A stretch of 38,725 nt of DNA from Gammaproteobacteria bacterium (lineage in GTDB: Bacteria > Pseudomonadota > Gammaproteobacteria > GCA-001735895). The stretch spans positions 1 through 38,725 of the forward strand of contig JACNJF010000136.1 in NCBI GenBank assembly GCA_014382695.1, written 5' to 3'. Of the stretch, positions 1 to 6,647 are shown piece by piece. The notes under the pieces were generated by a model. It did not search any database and was not told the origin of the DNA. It saw only the letters and a program-made list of their open reading frames with translations. Numbering within the stretch: the stretch's first letter is position 1; every line of letters begins with the position of its first letter. Both the position numbers and the translations under genes were made by a program.

Positions 1-548
1 CTAACGAGTAATTGATCGTTGCAAAAAACGTATAACGGCAAAAAACAGTAATGTCGGTAATAGCCGTGATAAAACGTCTTTTCCTGACACCCATGCGTGG
101 GGTCATCGGTGGCATCAAAGTCCAGAATCAGTTCCTCTGGTGGTGCATCAAAAGAGGCGATAAATTGATCCAGGAACACCTGATGTATATCGATCATGGT
201 CTGTCGATTCATGCGATTTTCGAGGCGGCAAAGTGTGGACTGACTGGCCAGCACTTCATCGCGATTCACGGCCGTTTGTAGCGCCGGGTCAAGTCGGAGT
301 TGTTGATGATCGTTAAGATCTTCATAGCCCAGACAGAGACTGTAAACCCGCTGGCTGAGCAAACTCAATTGCGAGTGTTTTATCTGATCCTGGTCACGCG
401 GGTCGGTGAGAACCTGATCAATGGCCTGGAGTAACCCTGGCTTTTTATCAACCCCGCGCAGTAACAGGACGCCACCTGAAAACTCAACCTCAATTTTACG
501 TCGTTTTAAGGCTGGAAATGAGAAGGATTGTTGGGTACAGTTTGACAT
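1..548 (-). CDS. IS1380-family transposase, N-terminal 182 residues (partial)
   Basis: Reading the minus strand from the ATG at 548-546 gives an open frame without stops to the window edge; the rest of the gene lies outside. The visible part starts MSNCTQQSFSFPALKRRKIE. It contains LILDFDATDDPTHG (about residues 141-154), the first catalytic Asp region of this DDE transposase family. It continues with FYHGYYRHYCFLPLYVF and then CNDQLLV, the tyrosine-rich signature that follows in IS1380 transposases. Its role is cut-and-paste transposition of its own element. Family assignment is secure from these two motifs; whether the element is intact cannot be judged here. The start has no strong ribosome site, but the N-terminus is of the usual form. 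Confidence 0.88.
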   Translation of the reverse strand, partial: MSNCTQQSFSFPALKRRKIEVEFSGGVLLLRGVDKKPGLLQAIDQVLTDPRDQDQIKHSQLSLLSQRVYSLCLGYEDLNDHQQLRLDPALQTAVNRDEVLASQSTLCRLENRMNRQTMIDIHQVFLDQFIASFDAPPEELILDFDATDDPTHGCQEKTFYHGYYRHYCFLPLYVFCNDQLLV

Positions 549-675
549 AGGCGGTTCCTTGTTCGATGACAGTGTAAGCAACTGAATTATATCGAAATAT
601 CAGGGAATTGCCTTTTTTATGCGTGAAATATTCAGGTTAGGCCGTCCCTGGCCACCGGGTATAAGCGCGTCCCTG
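1..675 (-). mobile_element. IS1380-family insertion sequence, 5' part, cut by the window edge
   Basis: The element is recognised from its transposase (separate entry), which reads leftward off the window. The outer end must lie between the transposase start at 548 and the terminator at 686-705. I could not fix the terminal inverted repeat because the other end is not visible. The octamer CGTCCCTG occurs twice, at 643-650 and 668-675, and either copy could mark or flank the tip, so the right boundary given is approximate. The insertion lies just beyond the terminator of the neighbouring minus-strand gene, so that gene is probably not disrupted. Confidence 0.7.
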
Positions 676-678
676 TGC

Positions 679-710
679 AAAAAAAATGCACCGCGAGCGG
701 TGCATTAAAA
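679..710 (-). terminator. Intrinsic terminator of the bufA2-like gene
   Basis: A perfect inverted repeat, ATGCACCGC and GCGGTGCAT with a 2-nt gap, spans 686-705. On the minus strand it is followed by a run of about eight T (679-686). There are also A/T residues on the other side, so it may act weakly in both directions. It separates the small minus-strand gene ending at 741 from the insertion sequence. Confidence 0.8.
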
Positions 711-740
711 AGAGGGTATGACGTTTTACTAAGTTGTTGC

Positions 741-995
741 TTATTCTTCGATCGTTCCGCCGTTGGCTTCACAATCGGCTTTGGTTGCTTTTACCCAACC
801 CTGACCTTTACAGGCGTTTTGACCAGTACAGCTGGAGGTTGCTGTTGCACAGGCACTGGTGCCTTTGCAGCTGTTGCCACCGACGCACTTGCCAACTTTA
901 TGTGCTGCTGCTGATGCATTCATCGGAGCAAGAGCGAACATCGTCGCTGCCGCAGCAGCCAGAGCAACACCAGAAATCTTTTTTGCAGTTATCAT
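741..995 (-). CDS. BufA2-like bufferin precursor: small exported cysteine-rich peptide
   Basis: An 84-residue protein with a lysine-containing, alanine-rich signal peptide (about residues 1-30, likely cleavage after NASA). The mature part is short and has six cysteines at 37, 43, 49, 56, 62 and 75, in repeats of the type KCVGGNSCKG, SACATA, SSCTGQNACKGQGW. The pattern of Cys every six or seven residues followed by CKGQGW is that of the BufA2 group of bufferins, periplasmic copper-binding peptides whose cysteines are modified by an MNIO (DUF692) enzyme with a DUF2063 partner. Neither partner gene is present in this window. TGAGGAT at 1010-1004 is a good ribosome site and fixes the start. An RpoE-type promoter candidate lies at 1084-1058. 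The metal role is inferred from the family; DUF2282 (BufA1) has a different Cys pattern. Confidence 0.8.
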   Translation of the reverse strand: MITAKKISGVALAAAAATMFALAPMNASAAAHKVGKCVGGNSCKGTSACATATSSCTGQNACKGQGWVKATKADCEANGGTIEE

Positions 996-1057
996 TAGAG
1001 TTTATCCTCAATTATATTTGGTTAAATTGTGACATGGAATTTGCCATATACAGGGAC

Positions 1058-1084
1058 TTAGAGAGAGCGAATTTTTGGAAGTTC
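1058..1084 (-). promoter_or_regulatory. RpoE/ECF-type promoter of the bufA2-like gene
   Basis: On the minus strand GAACTT (1084-1079) is followed by exactly 16 nt and then TCTAA (1062-1058). This matches the RpoE consensus (GAACTT, N16-17, TCTAA or TCTGA) almost perfectly. Transcription would begin near 1050, giving a leader of about 55 nt. No good sigma-70 hexamer pair was seen in the same gap. The match is visible; the sigma factor that uses it is inferred. Confidence 0.62.
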
Positions 1085-1114
1085 AGTCTCGCATAAAAAA
1101 TTTTTTTAATTTTT

Positions 1115-1630
1115 TTATGTGATTGGTTTTTTGAGTATGAGTATATCGCCCCGTTGTATCAGTTCGATATTTTTCAGAATATTCATACCCAATAGTATTT
1201 CATTGCCTGTTAATCCCGGGTTCAAACTGGCCTTTACCTGATTGAACTCGATCTCGCCCATCTTCAAGCTACTCACTATTGTACTATAGGCTTCGCTAAT
1301 TCCATTAGCAGTTTGTACCGAGAATCGAAGTCCTTTTTCAAGTTGCAGTGCGTTGGCCAGTTTCAGCGGGATACTGGTAGTGGTGGCACCGGTGTCGACC
1401 AGAAAGGTGACTTCCTGACCATTGATTTCGCCATTAAACAGGTAATGCCCCTGACGGTTGCGGGTCAGTCGGACTTCCTGAAAAGTGCCCTGACGTACAG
1501 TCTGAACCGACTGGTTCGGATTCAGCTGATTTTCCAGCAGGCGGTCGAATAACAGAGCGAGCATAAAAAAACCGATAATCCAGCCCAGCCAGGTAAACGT
1601 ATTGCCTAATTTTCGAGTAGAATGTGGCAT
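1115..1630 (-). CDS. Membrane-anchored retropepsin-like aspartic protease (TIGR02281 family)
   Basis: The 171-residue product has one N-terminal membrane segment (about residues 12-29, WLGWIIGFFMLALLF), followed by a single-domain clan AA aspartic protease. The catalytic motif is VDTGATTTSIP at about 78-88, and the second conserved turn is LLGMNIL in the C-terminal part. Such proteins are single-lobed and must dimerise like retroviral proteases; the domain faces the periplasm. An in-frame ATG at 1666 would add 12 residues. I chose 1630 because the charged residues directly before the membrane helix are the usual family start, but neither start has a clear ribosome site. The gene is divergent from aroC. 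Substrate unknown. Confidence 0.85.
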   Translation of the reverse strand: MPHSTRKLGNTFTWLGWIIGFFMLALLFDRLLENQLNPNQSVQTVRQGTFQEVRLTRNRQGHYLFNGEINGQEVTFLVDTGATTTSIPLKLANALQLEKGLRFSVQTANGISEAYSTIVSSLKMGEIEFNQVKASLNPGLTGNEILLGMNILKNIELIQRGDILILKKPIT

Positions 1631-1692
1631 ATTTATACTATCTGTGGTTGTAAGGCCATAATTCAATAGCCCTAATCTTAAAGAGAAGCTAG

Positions 1693-2793
1693 ATGTCTGG
1701 AAACAGTTTTGGAAAGTTATTTGTGGTGACTTCGTTTGGTGAAAGCCATGGCCCGGCGATTGGTTGCATTGTTGATGGCTGCCCTCCGGGCATGGAATTA
1801 TCGGCTGCCGATCTACAGGGGGATCTGGATCGACGTAAACCGGGTACCTCGCGCCATACCACGCAGCGGCGTGAAGATGATGAAGTGCAGATTCTGTCGG
1901 GTGTGTTTGAAGGCCGGACTACCGGCACACCGATTGCTTTGCTGATTCATAATAAGGATCAGCGCTCGAAGGATTACGGCAATATCATGAATCAGTTCCG
2001 TCCCGGACATGCCGACTATAGCTATACCCAGAAATATGGTTTTCGTGATTACCGTGGCGGTGGACGTTCATCGGCCAGAGAAACGGCTATGCGCGTCGCG
2101 GCTGGTGGCATCGCCAAGAAATATCTGGCTGAGCGTTACGGCATTCGCATCCGTGGTTATCTGTCCCAGCTGGGGCCGATCAAGCTCGAACTGAAAGACT
2201 GGAATGAAGTGGCTAATAATCCGTTTTTCAGTCCGGATGCGAGCAAAGTTGCGGAACTTGAGAGTTATATGGATGCGCTACGCAAGGAAGGTAATTCGGT
2301 TGGTGCACGTGTCACGGTGGTGGCGCAAGGAGTCCCTCCGGGTCTGGGTGAACCGATTTTTGATCGCATCGATGCCGATATCGGGCATGCGATGATGAGT
2401 ATCAATGCGGTGAAAGGTGTCGAAGTGGGGGCGGGCTTTGGCTGCATCGAACAGAAAGGCACCGAGCATCGCGATGAAATCACACCTGAAGGTTTTCTGT
2501 CGAATCATGCCGGTGGCACGCTGGGTGGTATTTCTTCCGGACAGGATATCGTGGTGCATATGGCACTGAAGCCGACTTCCAGTTTACGTCTGCCGGGACG
2601 CTCGGTAGATATCAATGGCGAAGCGGTCGAAGTGGTAACGCTCGGACGCCATGATCCCTGTGTTGGTATCCGTGCCACGCCGATTGCGGAGGCGATGCTG
2701 GCGATGGTGATCATGGATCATATGCTACGCCACCGTGCGCAGAATGCGGACGTTGAGTGTACTACGCCGGTGATCCCTGCTGGTCATTCCTGA
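1693..2793 (+). CDS. aroC: Chorismate synthase
   Basis: Catalyses the last step of the shikimate pathway: 5-enolpyruvylshikimate-3-phosphate to chorismate with reduced FMN, in the cytoplasm. The length, 366 residues, is normal. Signature sequences are GESHGPAIG (16-24), DRRKPGTSR (46-54), the conserved His106 in [19 protein letters not shown] (121-131), and a C-terminal GRHDPC region. AGAGAAGC upstream of the ATG serves as ribosome site. It is the first gene of a plus-strand run reaching the MFS gene at 4014. Chorismate made here feeds the trp genes located 15 kb downstream in the same window. Confidence 0.98.
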   Translation: MSGNSFGKLFVVTSFGESHGPAIGCIVDGCPPGMELSAADLQGDLDRRKPGTSRHTTQRREDDEVQILSGVFEGRTTGTPIALLIHNKDQRSKDYGNIMNQFRPGHADYSYTQKYGFRDYRGGGRSSARETAMRVAAGGIAKKYLAERYGIRIRGYLSQLGPIKLELKDWNEVANNPFFSPDASKVAELESYMDALRKEGNSVGARVTVVAQGVPPGLGEPIFDRIDADIGHAMMSINAVKGVEVGAGFGCIEQKGTEHRDEITPEGFLSNHAGGTLGGISSGQDIVVHMALKPTSSLRLPGRSVDINGEAVEVVTLGRHDPCVGIRATPIAEAMLAMVIMDHMLRHRAQNADVECTTPVIPAGHS

Positions 2794-2815
2794 TTCGGCA
2801 CGGCTGCGTTTACTG

Positions 2816-3355
2816 ATGCGATTTTTTATCACGTTAATATCGGCTCTGATACTGCTGTTGAGTGCTGGGTGTAACCGACAGCCGGAATACCAGAGTCGTA
2901 AGACGGAGGTATTTCCAGCGGTGATGATGAAGTATGCGGCGCTGTATCAGGTTGATGGTTTGCCGGTCAGCCCGGCTTTTTTTCAGGGGCAGTGGACGCT
3001 GGTGATCTTTGGTCAGGGCGATTGTCCTGCCACATGTCAGGAAAGATTGGCACTGATAAATAACCTTGAATCAGTGAAAAAACTTTTTGTCATCATCGAT
3101 CTGGCGGAGCCTGATCAGATGCGCAATCTTAAGCGGATGTATCCACAGGTGGCCATCAGTATGGGCACGACCGCTGTTTCCTTTGATCGGTTTTATGCCC
3201 AGTTTAACGATGAGTTTGCCGATGAGGAACAAAAGCAGGCACGTATTTTTCTACTGAGTCCGGCAGGTGTATTGTCTTACTGGTTGTCCGCAGAAGAAAT
3301 AAGTAGTGCTGACATTCAACAGGAAGTACAGATGCTGCTGGCAACCTGGAAATGA
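2816..3355 (+). CDS. Sco-like thioredoxin-fold lipoprotein lacking the copper-ligand histidine
   Basis: The 179-residue protein begins with a lipoprotein signal, LLLSAGC, with the lipid-carrying Cys at 19. After a short linker comes a thioredoxin-like fold: TLVIFGQGDCPATC (61-74), with Cys70 and Cys74 spaced CxxxC exactly as in SCO1/SenC proteins that deliver copper to cytochrome oxidase. The later strand region QARIFLLSPAGVLSYW resembles the Sco segment that normally carries the third copper ligand, a His just before the strand. I see no His there, so redox or scaffold function is as likely as copper delivery. The gene begins 22 nt after aroC, and its TGA overlaps the next ATG (ATGA). Confidence 0.7.
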   Translation: MRFFITLISALILLLSAGCNRQPEYQSRKTEVFPAVMMKYAALYQVDGLPVSPAFFQGQWTLVIFGQGDCPATCQERLALINNLESVKKLFVIIDLAEPDQMRNLKRMYPQVAISMGTTAVSFDRFYAQFNDEFADEEQKQARIFLLSPAGVLSYWLSAEEISSADIQQEVQMLLATWK

Positions 3356-3711
3356 AGATGCTGTTAAGCACTTTACTGGTGCTGATCGCGCTGTTACATG
3401 TCGTCTTTATGCTGCTGGAAATGCGGTTGTGGACACATTCCGCCGGGCGCAAAATATTTAAAACATCGGTTGAATTTGCCGCTTCCACGAAAGCGCTGGC
3501 CGCCAATCAGGGGCTGTATAATGGTTTTCTGGCGGCTGGATTAATGTGGAGCGCTTACTCTGAGCAGACTTCGCTGCAGCTGTTTTTTCTAGGCTGTGTT
3601 TTTATTGCCGGTGTGTTCGGGGCGATAAGCGTAAGCCGGATGATTTTCTGGGTGCAGGCGTTTCCAGCGATGCTGGCACTCATTCTGTTAAGCCTGAATG
3701 GTTGGACCTAA
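3352..3711 (+). CDS. DUF1304 integral membrane protein
   Basis: A 119-residue, very hydrophobic protein with four predicted membrane segments: about residues 3-22, 49-65, 73-92 and 98-116. The loop after the first helix carries FEMRLW-like EMRLWTH and KTSVEFAASTKALAANQGLYNGFLA-type family sequence; the conserved NQGLYNGFLA block (52-61) is the DUF1304 signature. The function of the family is unknown. The start overlaps the stop of the Sco-like gene (ATGA at 3352-3355), so the two are translationally coupled. An alternative ATG two codons on (3358) is equally possible. Together with the next lipoprotein it forms a small envelope cluster. Confidence 0.82.
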   Translation: MKMLLSTLLVLIALLHVVFMLLEMRLWTHSAGRKIFKTSVEFAASTKALAANQGLYNGFLAAGLMWSAYSEQTSLQLFFLGCVFIAGVFGAISVSRMIFWVQAFPAMLALILLSLNGWT

Positions 3712-3713
3712 CG

Positions 3714-3992
3714 ATGAAAAAAATGGTATTGATAGTTGTGGCTGCTGTGTGGATGCTGGGCTGCACCGAAGAACAGCAAAACAAAATTTCACGTTATGGT
3801 GTGACCTGGCTGGAAGGCAATTATAAAGTGACCTATGCCGATGGCAATCATGTCAAAAGCTGGCTGGTGATCGATGGCAAGGTGACCTCGGAAGCAGAAA
3901 AAGGTTACTATTTTTTCTGGGTGATGGAGCAGGGGAAGAGGCGTTACGTGCAAACCCCGATTGCCCGAACCTATATCGAAGAAGTCGAATAA
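3714..3992 (+). CDS. Small lipoprotein of unknown function
   Basis: A 92-residue protein with a lipoprotein signal peptide ending VWMLGC (lipid Cys at 17). The mature part has a short hydrophilic stretch and two beta-like sections (YGVTWLEGNYKVTYADG, then KSWLVIDGKVTS, then GYYFFWV). No domain is recognised. An in-frame TTG at 3702 would add four residues inside the previous gene; the ATG at 3714 is preferred because MKKMVLIVV is a standard signal peptide start. It starts 2 nt after the DUF1304 stop and ends 21 nt before the transporter, so it is likely cotranscribed with both. Confidence 0.75.
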   Translation: MKKMVLIVVAAVWMLGCTEEQQNKISRYGVTWLEGNYKVTYADGNHVKSWLVIDGKVTSEAEKGYYFFWVMEQGKRRYVQTPIARTYIEEVE

Positions 3993-4013
3993 TTTTATTT
4001 AAGGCGCGAGCGC

Positions 4014-5156
4014 ATGCAGATTTTACACTGGCGCCTTTCGCTGTTTTACTTTACCTATTTTGCCAGTCTGGGTGCGCTGATTCCGTTCTGGAGCCTGTAT
4101 CTGGATGATCTGCAGTTTTCCGCGCTCGAAATCGGCCAGCTGATTGCGACGCTGGCGATCAGTAAGATCGTTGCGCCTTATCTTTGGGGCTGGGTGGCGG
4201 ATCAAAGCGGATTTCACATCCGTATCGTACGCATTACTTCCTTATTATCGGTACTGTGCTTTTTGCCGCTGCTCTGGTTTGATGGGTACTGGAGTATGCT
4301 CGGCCTGATGCTGCTGTTCAGCTTCTTCTGGAACGCGTCTTTACCCCAGTTTGAGGTGGTTACGCTCGGCCATCTGGGTAAGGATCTACATCGCTATAGC
4401 CAGATCCGTCTGTGGGGTTCACTCGGTTTTATCGCCACGGTGGTCTTGCTCGGTGCGCTGTTTGTCTGGCTGCCGATCAAATGGCTGCCACTGATCCTGT
4501 TATTCGTGTTTGGGCTGATCTGGTTATCCAGTCTGCTGGTGCCCGAACACATTCAGCATGAGCGTTCCGGCAGTGATATCTGGCAGGTGATCAAACAGCC
4601 AAAGGTGATAGCTCTGCTGCTCACCTGTTTTTTCATTCAGGCCAGTCACGGTCCTTACTACACGTTTTTCAGTCTGCACATGGAAAGCCTGCATTACACG
4701 CGTTTTAGTATCGGCCTGTTATGGTCTCTGGGGGTGCTGGCCGAGGTGATCCTGTTCTTTTTTATGCACCATCTGCTGAAGCTGAAGCCAGCCGGGTTCT
4801 GGCTTTTTATCGCACTGTTATTAACCACACTACGCTGGCTGTTGATGGCATTCTTTTCTGATCAGCTGTGGGTAGTACTGATTATTCAATGCCTGCATGC
4901 GGCCAGTTTTGGAATGTTTCATGCGGCTGCGATTCATCTGGTGCATGATTTTTTCCCACATCATCGGGGTAGAGGCCAGGCGTTGTATGCCTCCTTCAGT
5001 TTCGGGGCCGGTGGTGCGATCGGTAGTTTATATGCTGGATTTCTGTGGGATAAAGTGACACCTGCCGTCACCTTCGCTGTCGCTGCAGTGTTCGCTTTTA
5101 TCGGTATGCTGACGGCGTTGAGGGTCAGCTATGCGGCCGCTGCGACAACCGAATAG
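4014..5156 (+). CDS. MFS transporter of the 3-phenylpropionate permease (HcaT/PPP) family
   Basis: A 380-residue inner-membrane protein with about twelve hydrophobic segments. The N-terminus WRLSLFYFTYFASLGALIPF and the following FWSLYL are typical of the MFS_1_like/PPP family related to HcaT and NupG. The loop WGWVADQSG (58-66) is the conserved cytoplasmic loop between helices 2 and 3. The C-terminal half has FHAAAIHLVHDFFP and RGRGQALYAS, also family-typical. It presumably imports an organic substrate with protons. Substrate cannot be predicted: no catabolic genes for phenylpropionate lie nearby, so the family name should not be read as the substrate. It is the last gene of the aroC run and is convergent with the DUF2914 gene. 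Confidence 0.87.
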   Translation: MQILHWRLSLFYFTYFASLGALIPFWSLYLDDLQFSALEIGQLIATLAISKIVAPYLWGWVADQSGFHIRIVRITSLLSVLCFLPLLWFDGYWSMLGLMLLFSFFWNASLPQFEVVTLGHLGKDLHRYSQIRLWGSLGFIATVVLLGALFVWLPIKWLPLILLFVFGLIWLSSLLVPEHIQHERSGSDIWQVIKQPKVIALLLTCFFIQASHGPYYTFFSLHMESLHYTRFSIGLLWSLGVLAEVILFFFMHHLLKLKPAGFWLFIALLLTTLRWLLMAFFSDQLWVVLIIQCLHAASFGMFHAAAIHLVHDFFPHHRGRGQALYASFSFGAGGAIGSLYAGFLWDKVTPAVTFAVAAVFAFIGMLTALRVSYAAAATTE

Positions 5157-5169
5157 CTGGGTTTATCGT

Positions 5170-5550
5170 TTACTGGTATTCGAAGCTCTGTGTGCGTAAC
5201 ATCGTACCATCCTGATCCAGCGTATTCACGCTCCAGCCACCTGACCAGCCCGGGCTCAGGGCTTTATTGCTCCACACTCTCCAGCGTGGGCCACCCACGT
5301 CGAAGGATTTTTCAAACAGTACCTTATAGTTATAAACCCACTGATGGGTGACGGTATGTCCCTGCAGATCGAGCAGTTCGGTAAAGTAGTTGATCTGGGT
5401 TTGATCGGTACTCAGCGTAATGATTTCATCGACCGGTTCGCGATCGACGATAGCGCTGCTGAATTGTGAACGTCCGACTTCAGCGGCATTCGCTACAGCG
5501 CTTAACAGCAGGGTGAAAAGTAGAAAAATATTACGGTAGATGTTTTGCAT
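5170..5550 (-). CDS. Exported DUF2914-domain protein
   Basis: A 126-residue protein from the ATG at 5550. It has a signal peptide (about residues 1-22, ending AVANA), followed by a single DUF2914 domain. The domain shows RSQFSSAIVDREPVD near its start, then INYFTELLDLQGH, HQWVYNYK and VGGPRWRVWSNK, then SGGWSV near its end. AGGACA eight nt upstream of this ATG is a convincing ribosome site. A longer frame from 5625 would add 25 residues without a ribosome site and would bury the signal peptide. The function of the family is unknown; the domain is thought to be periplasmic or extracytoplasmic. It is downstream of, and codirectional with, the LysR gene at 5656. Confidence 0.83.
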   Translation of the reverse strand: MQNIYRNIFLLFTLLLSAVANAAEVGRSQFSSAIVDREPVDEIITLSTDQTQINYFTELLDLQGHTVTHQWVYNYKVLFEKSFDVGGPRWRVWSNKALSPGWSGGWSVNTLDQDGTMLRTQSFEYQ

Positions 5551-5655
5551 ATGGGTGTCCTGAGGGTAGTGAGGGGATGACGCTAATATAACAACCGGAG
5601 CGGTCTGCTGCAGTGCTTTTTTCATCGATCTGGACTGCTTGAGCTGTGATTTAGT

Positions 5656-6531
5656 TTACGCTTTAAACTGCTGGATCATCTCCAGCATGGCCATCATTGC
5701 CTTCGACTGACTGCGATGCCTGTTGAGTACGATACCAAGCTGACGGCTGGACTGGAAACCTCCGATCTCGAGCGCATGCAGACTGCTGTCGAGCATGCCT
5801 TGCGGCAGGATGCTCCAGCCGAGGCCGACCGAAACCATCATCTTGATGGTTTCCAGATAATTGGTTTCAAGGTTGATCTTAAGTTCATCACGGATTTCGC
5901 TGAGAGCGAGTTCGATGGCTTCACGGGTGAAGGTGCCATGCGAAGGCAGCACGGCGGCATGGTGCACCAGATCCTGCAGGGTGGGGGAGGTGAGTTCGAC
6001 CAGTGGGTGATCGGGCGCACAGGCGATCACCAGGCGGTCATCCCAGACCGGGATCAACTCCAGTTTGTCGGAGCTTGTAAACGGCAGGGTAACGACCGCT
6101 ATTTCGAGCTGGTTTGTGGCAATCAGTTCACAGGCGCGCTCTGAATCCATGAAACTGAGATCGAGCTCCACCTCCAGGTATTGCGCAATAAAGGCACGTA
6201 AAATGGGGGGTAACCGATGCAGGCCGATATGATGACTGGTGGCCATGCTGAGCGATCCCATCGGGCTTCCCTCCAGATCGGCAATCTGCTGCCGCGCGAT
6301 TTCCAGGTCGTGCAGTATCTGACGCGCCCTTGGCAACAGGCTGCGACCACTTTGGGTCAGCTGAAACTGTTTGCCATGGCGATCCAGCAGTTTGCTATTG
6401 AGTTGCTGCTCCAGGTGTTTGATACGCTTACTGATCGCAGGCTGGGTCAGGAAAAGTTGCTGTGCGGCGATCGAAAAAGAACCACTTTCCGCAACTTTGA
6501 CGAAGGCCTGCAGGTTAGCGGTTTCTATCAT
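5656..6531 (-). CDS. LysR-family transcriptional regulator, divergent from leuCDB
   Basis: A 291-residue regulator. The N-terminal winged helix-turn-helix (about 5-64) reads FVKVAESGSF, then AAQQLFLTQPAISKRIKHLE, then LLDRHGKQFQLT, which is textbook LysR. The remaining part is the effector-binding domain (about 92-291, PBP2-like). An ATG at 6543 would add four residues, but has no ribosome spacing; TGGAATG upstream of the ATG at 6531 fits better. The gene is divergent from leuC with about 115 nt between them. LysR proteins commonly control the divergent gene, so leucine-pathway control is a reasonable inference. The protein lacks anything that identifies its effector. Confidence 0.9.
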   Translation of the reverse strand: MIETANLQAFVKVAESGSFSIAAQQLFLTQPAISKRIKHLEQQLNSKLLDRHGKQFQLTQSGRSLLPRARQILHDLEIARQQIADLEGSPMGSLSMATSHHIGLHRLPPILRAFIAQYLEVELDLSFMDSERACELIATNQLEIAVVTLPFTSSDKLELIPVWDDRLVIACAPDHPLVELTSPTLQDLVHHAAVLPSHGTFTREAIELALSEIRDELKINLETNYLETIKMMVSVGLGWSILPQGMLDSSLHALEIGGFQSSRQLGIVLNRHRSQSKAMMAMLEMIQQFKA

Positions 6532-6647
6532 AGAGGTTTGCATTCCATTTGGTAATAATAATCATGAAAAATATGAATTAGAGTTATTTTATAAATGAAG
6601 TTAGACTGCTCTGCAAGTTTAACTGAGTAATCTAGCAAGGTGATTTG
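6532..6647. promoter_or_regulatory. Divergent control region between lysR-family gene and leuC
   Basis: This A+T-rich gap must hold the promoters of both divergent genes. TATAAA at 6590-6595 could be a -10 for leuC, but no good -35 hexamer is found at 17 nt. ATGAA-like repeats (6564-6569, 6573-6578 and 6594-6599) might be part of a LysR site, yet no clear T-N11-A dyad stands out. No leucine-rich leader peptide or attenuator was seen in front of leuC. Confidence 0.4.
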
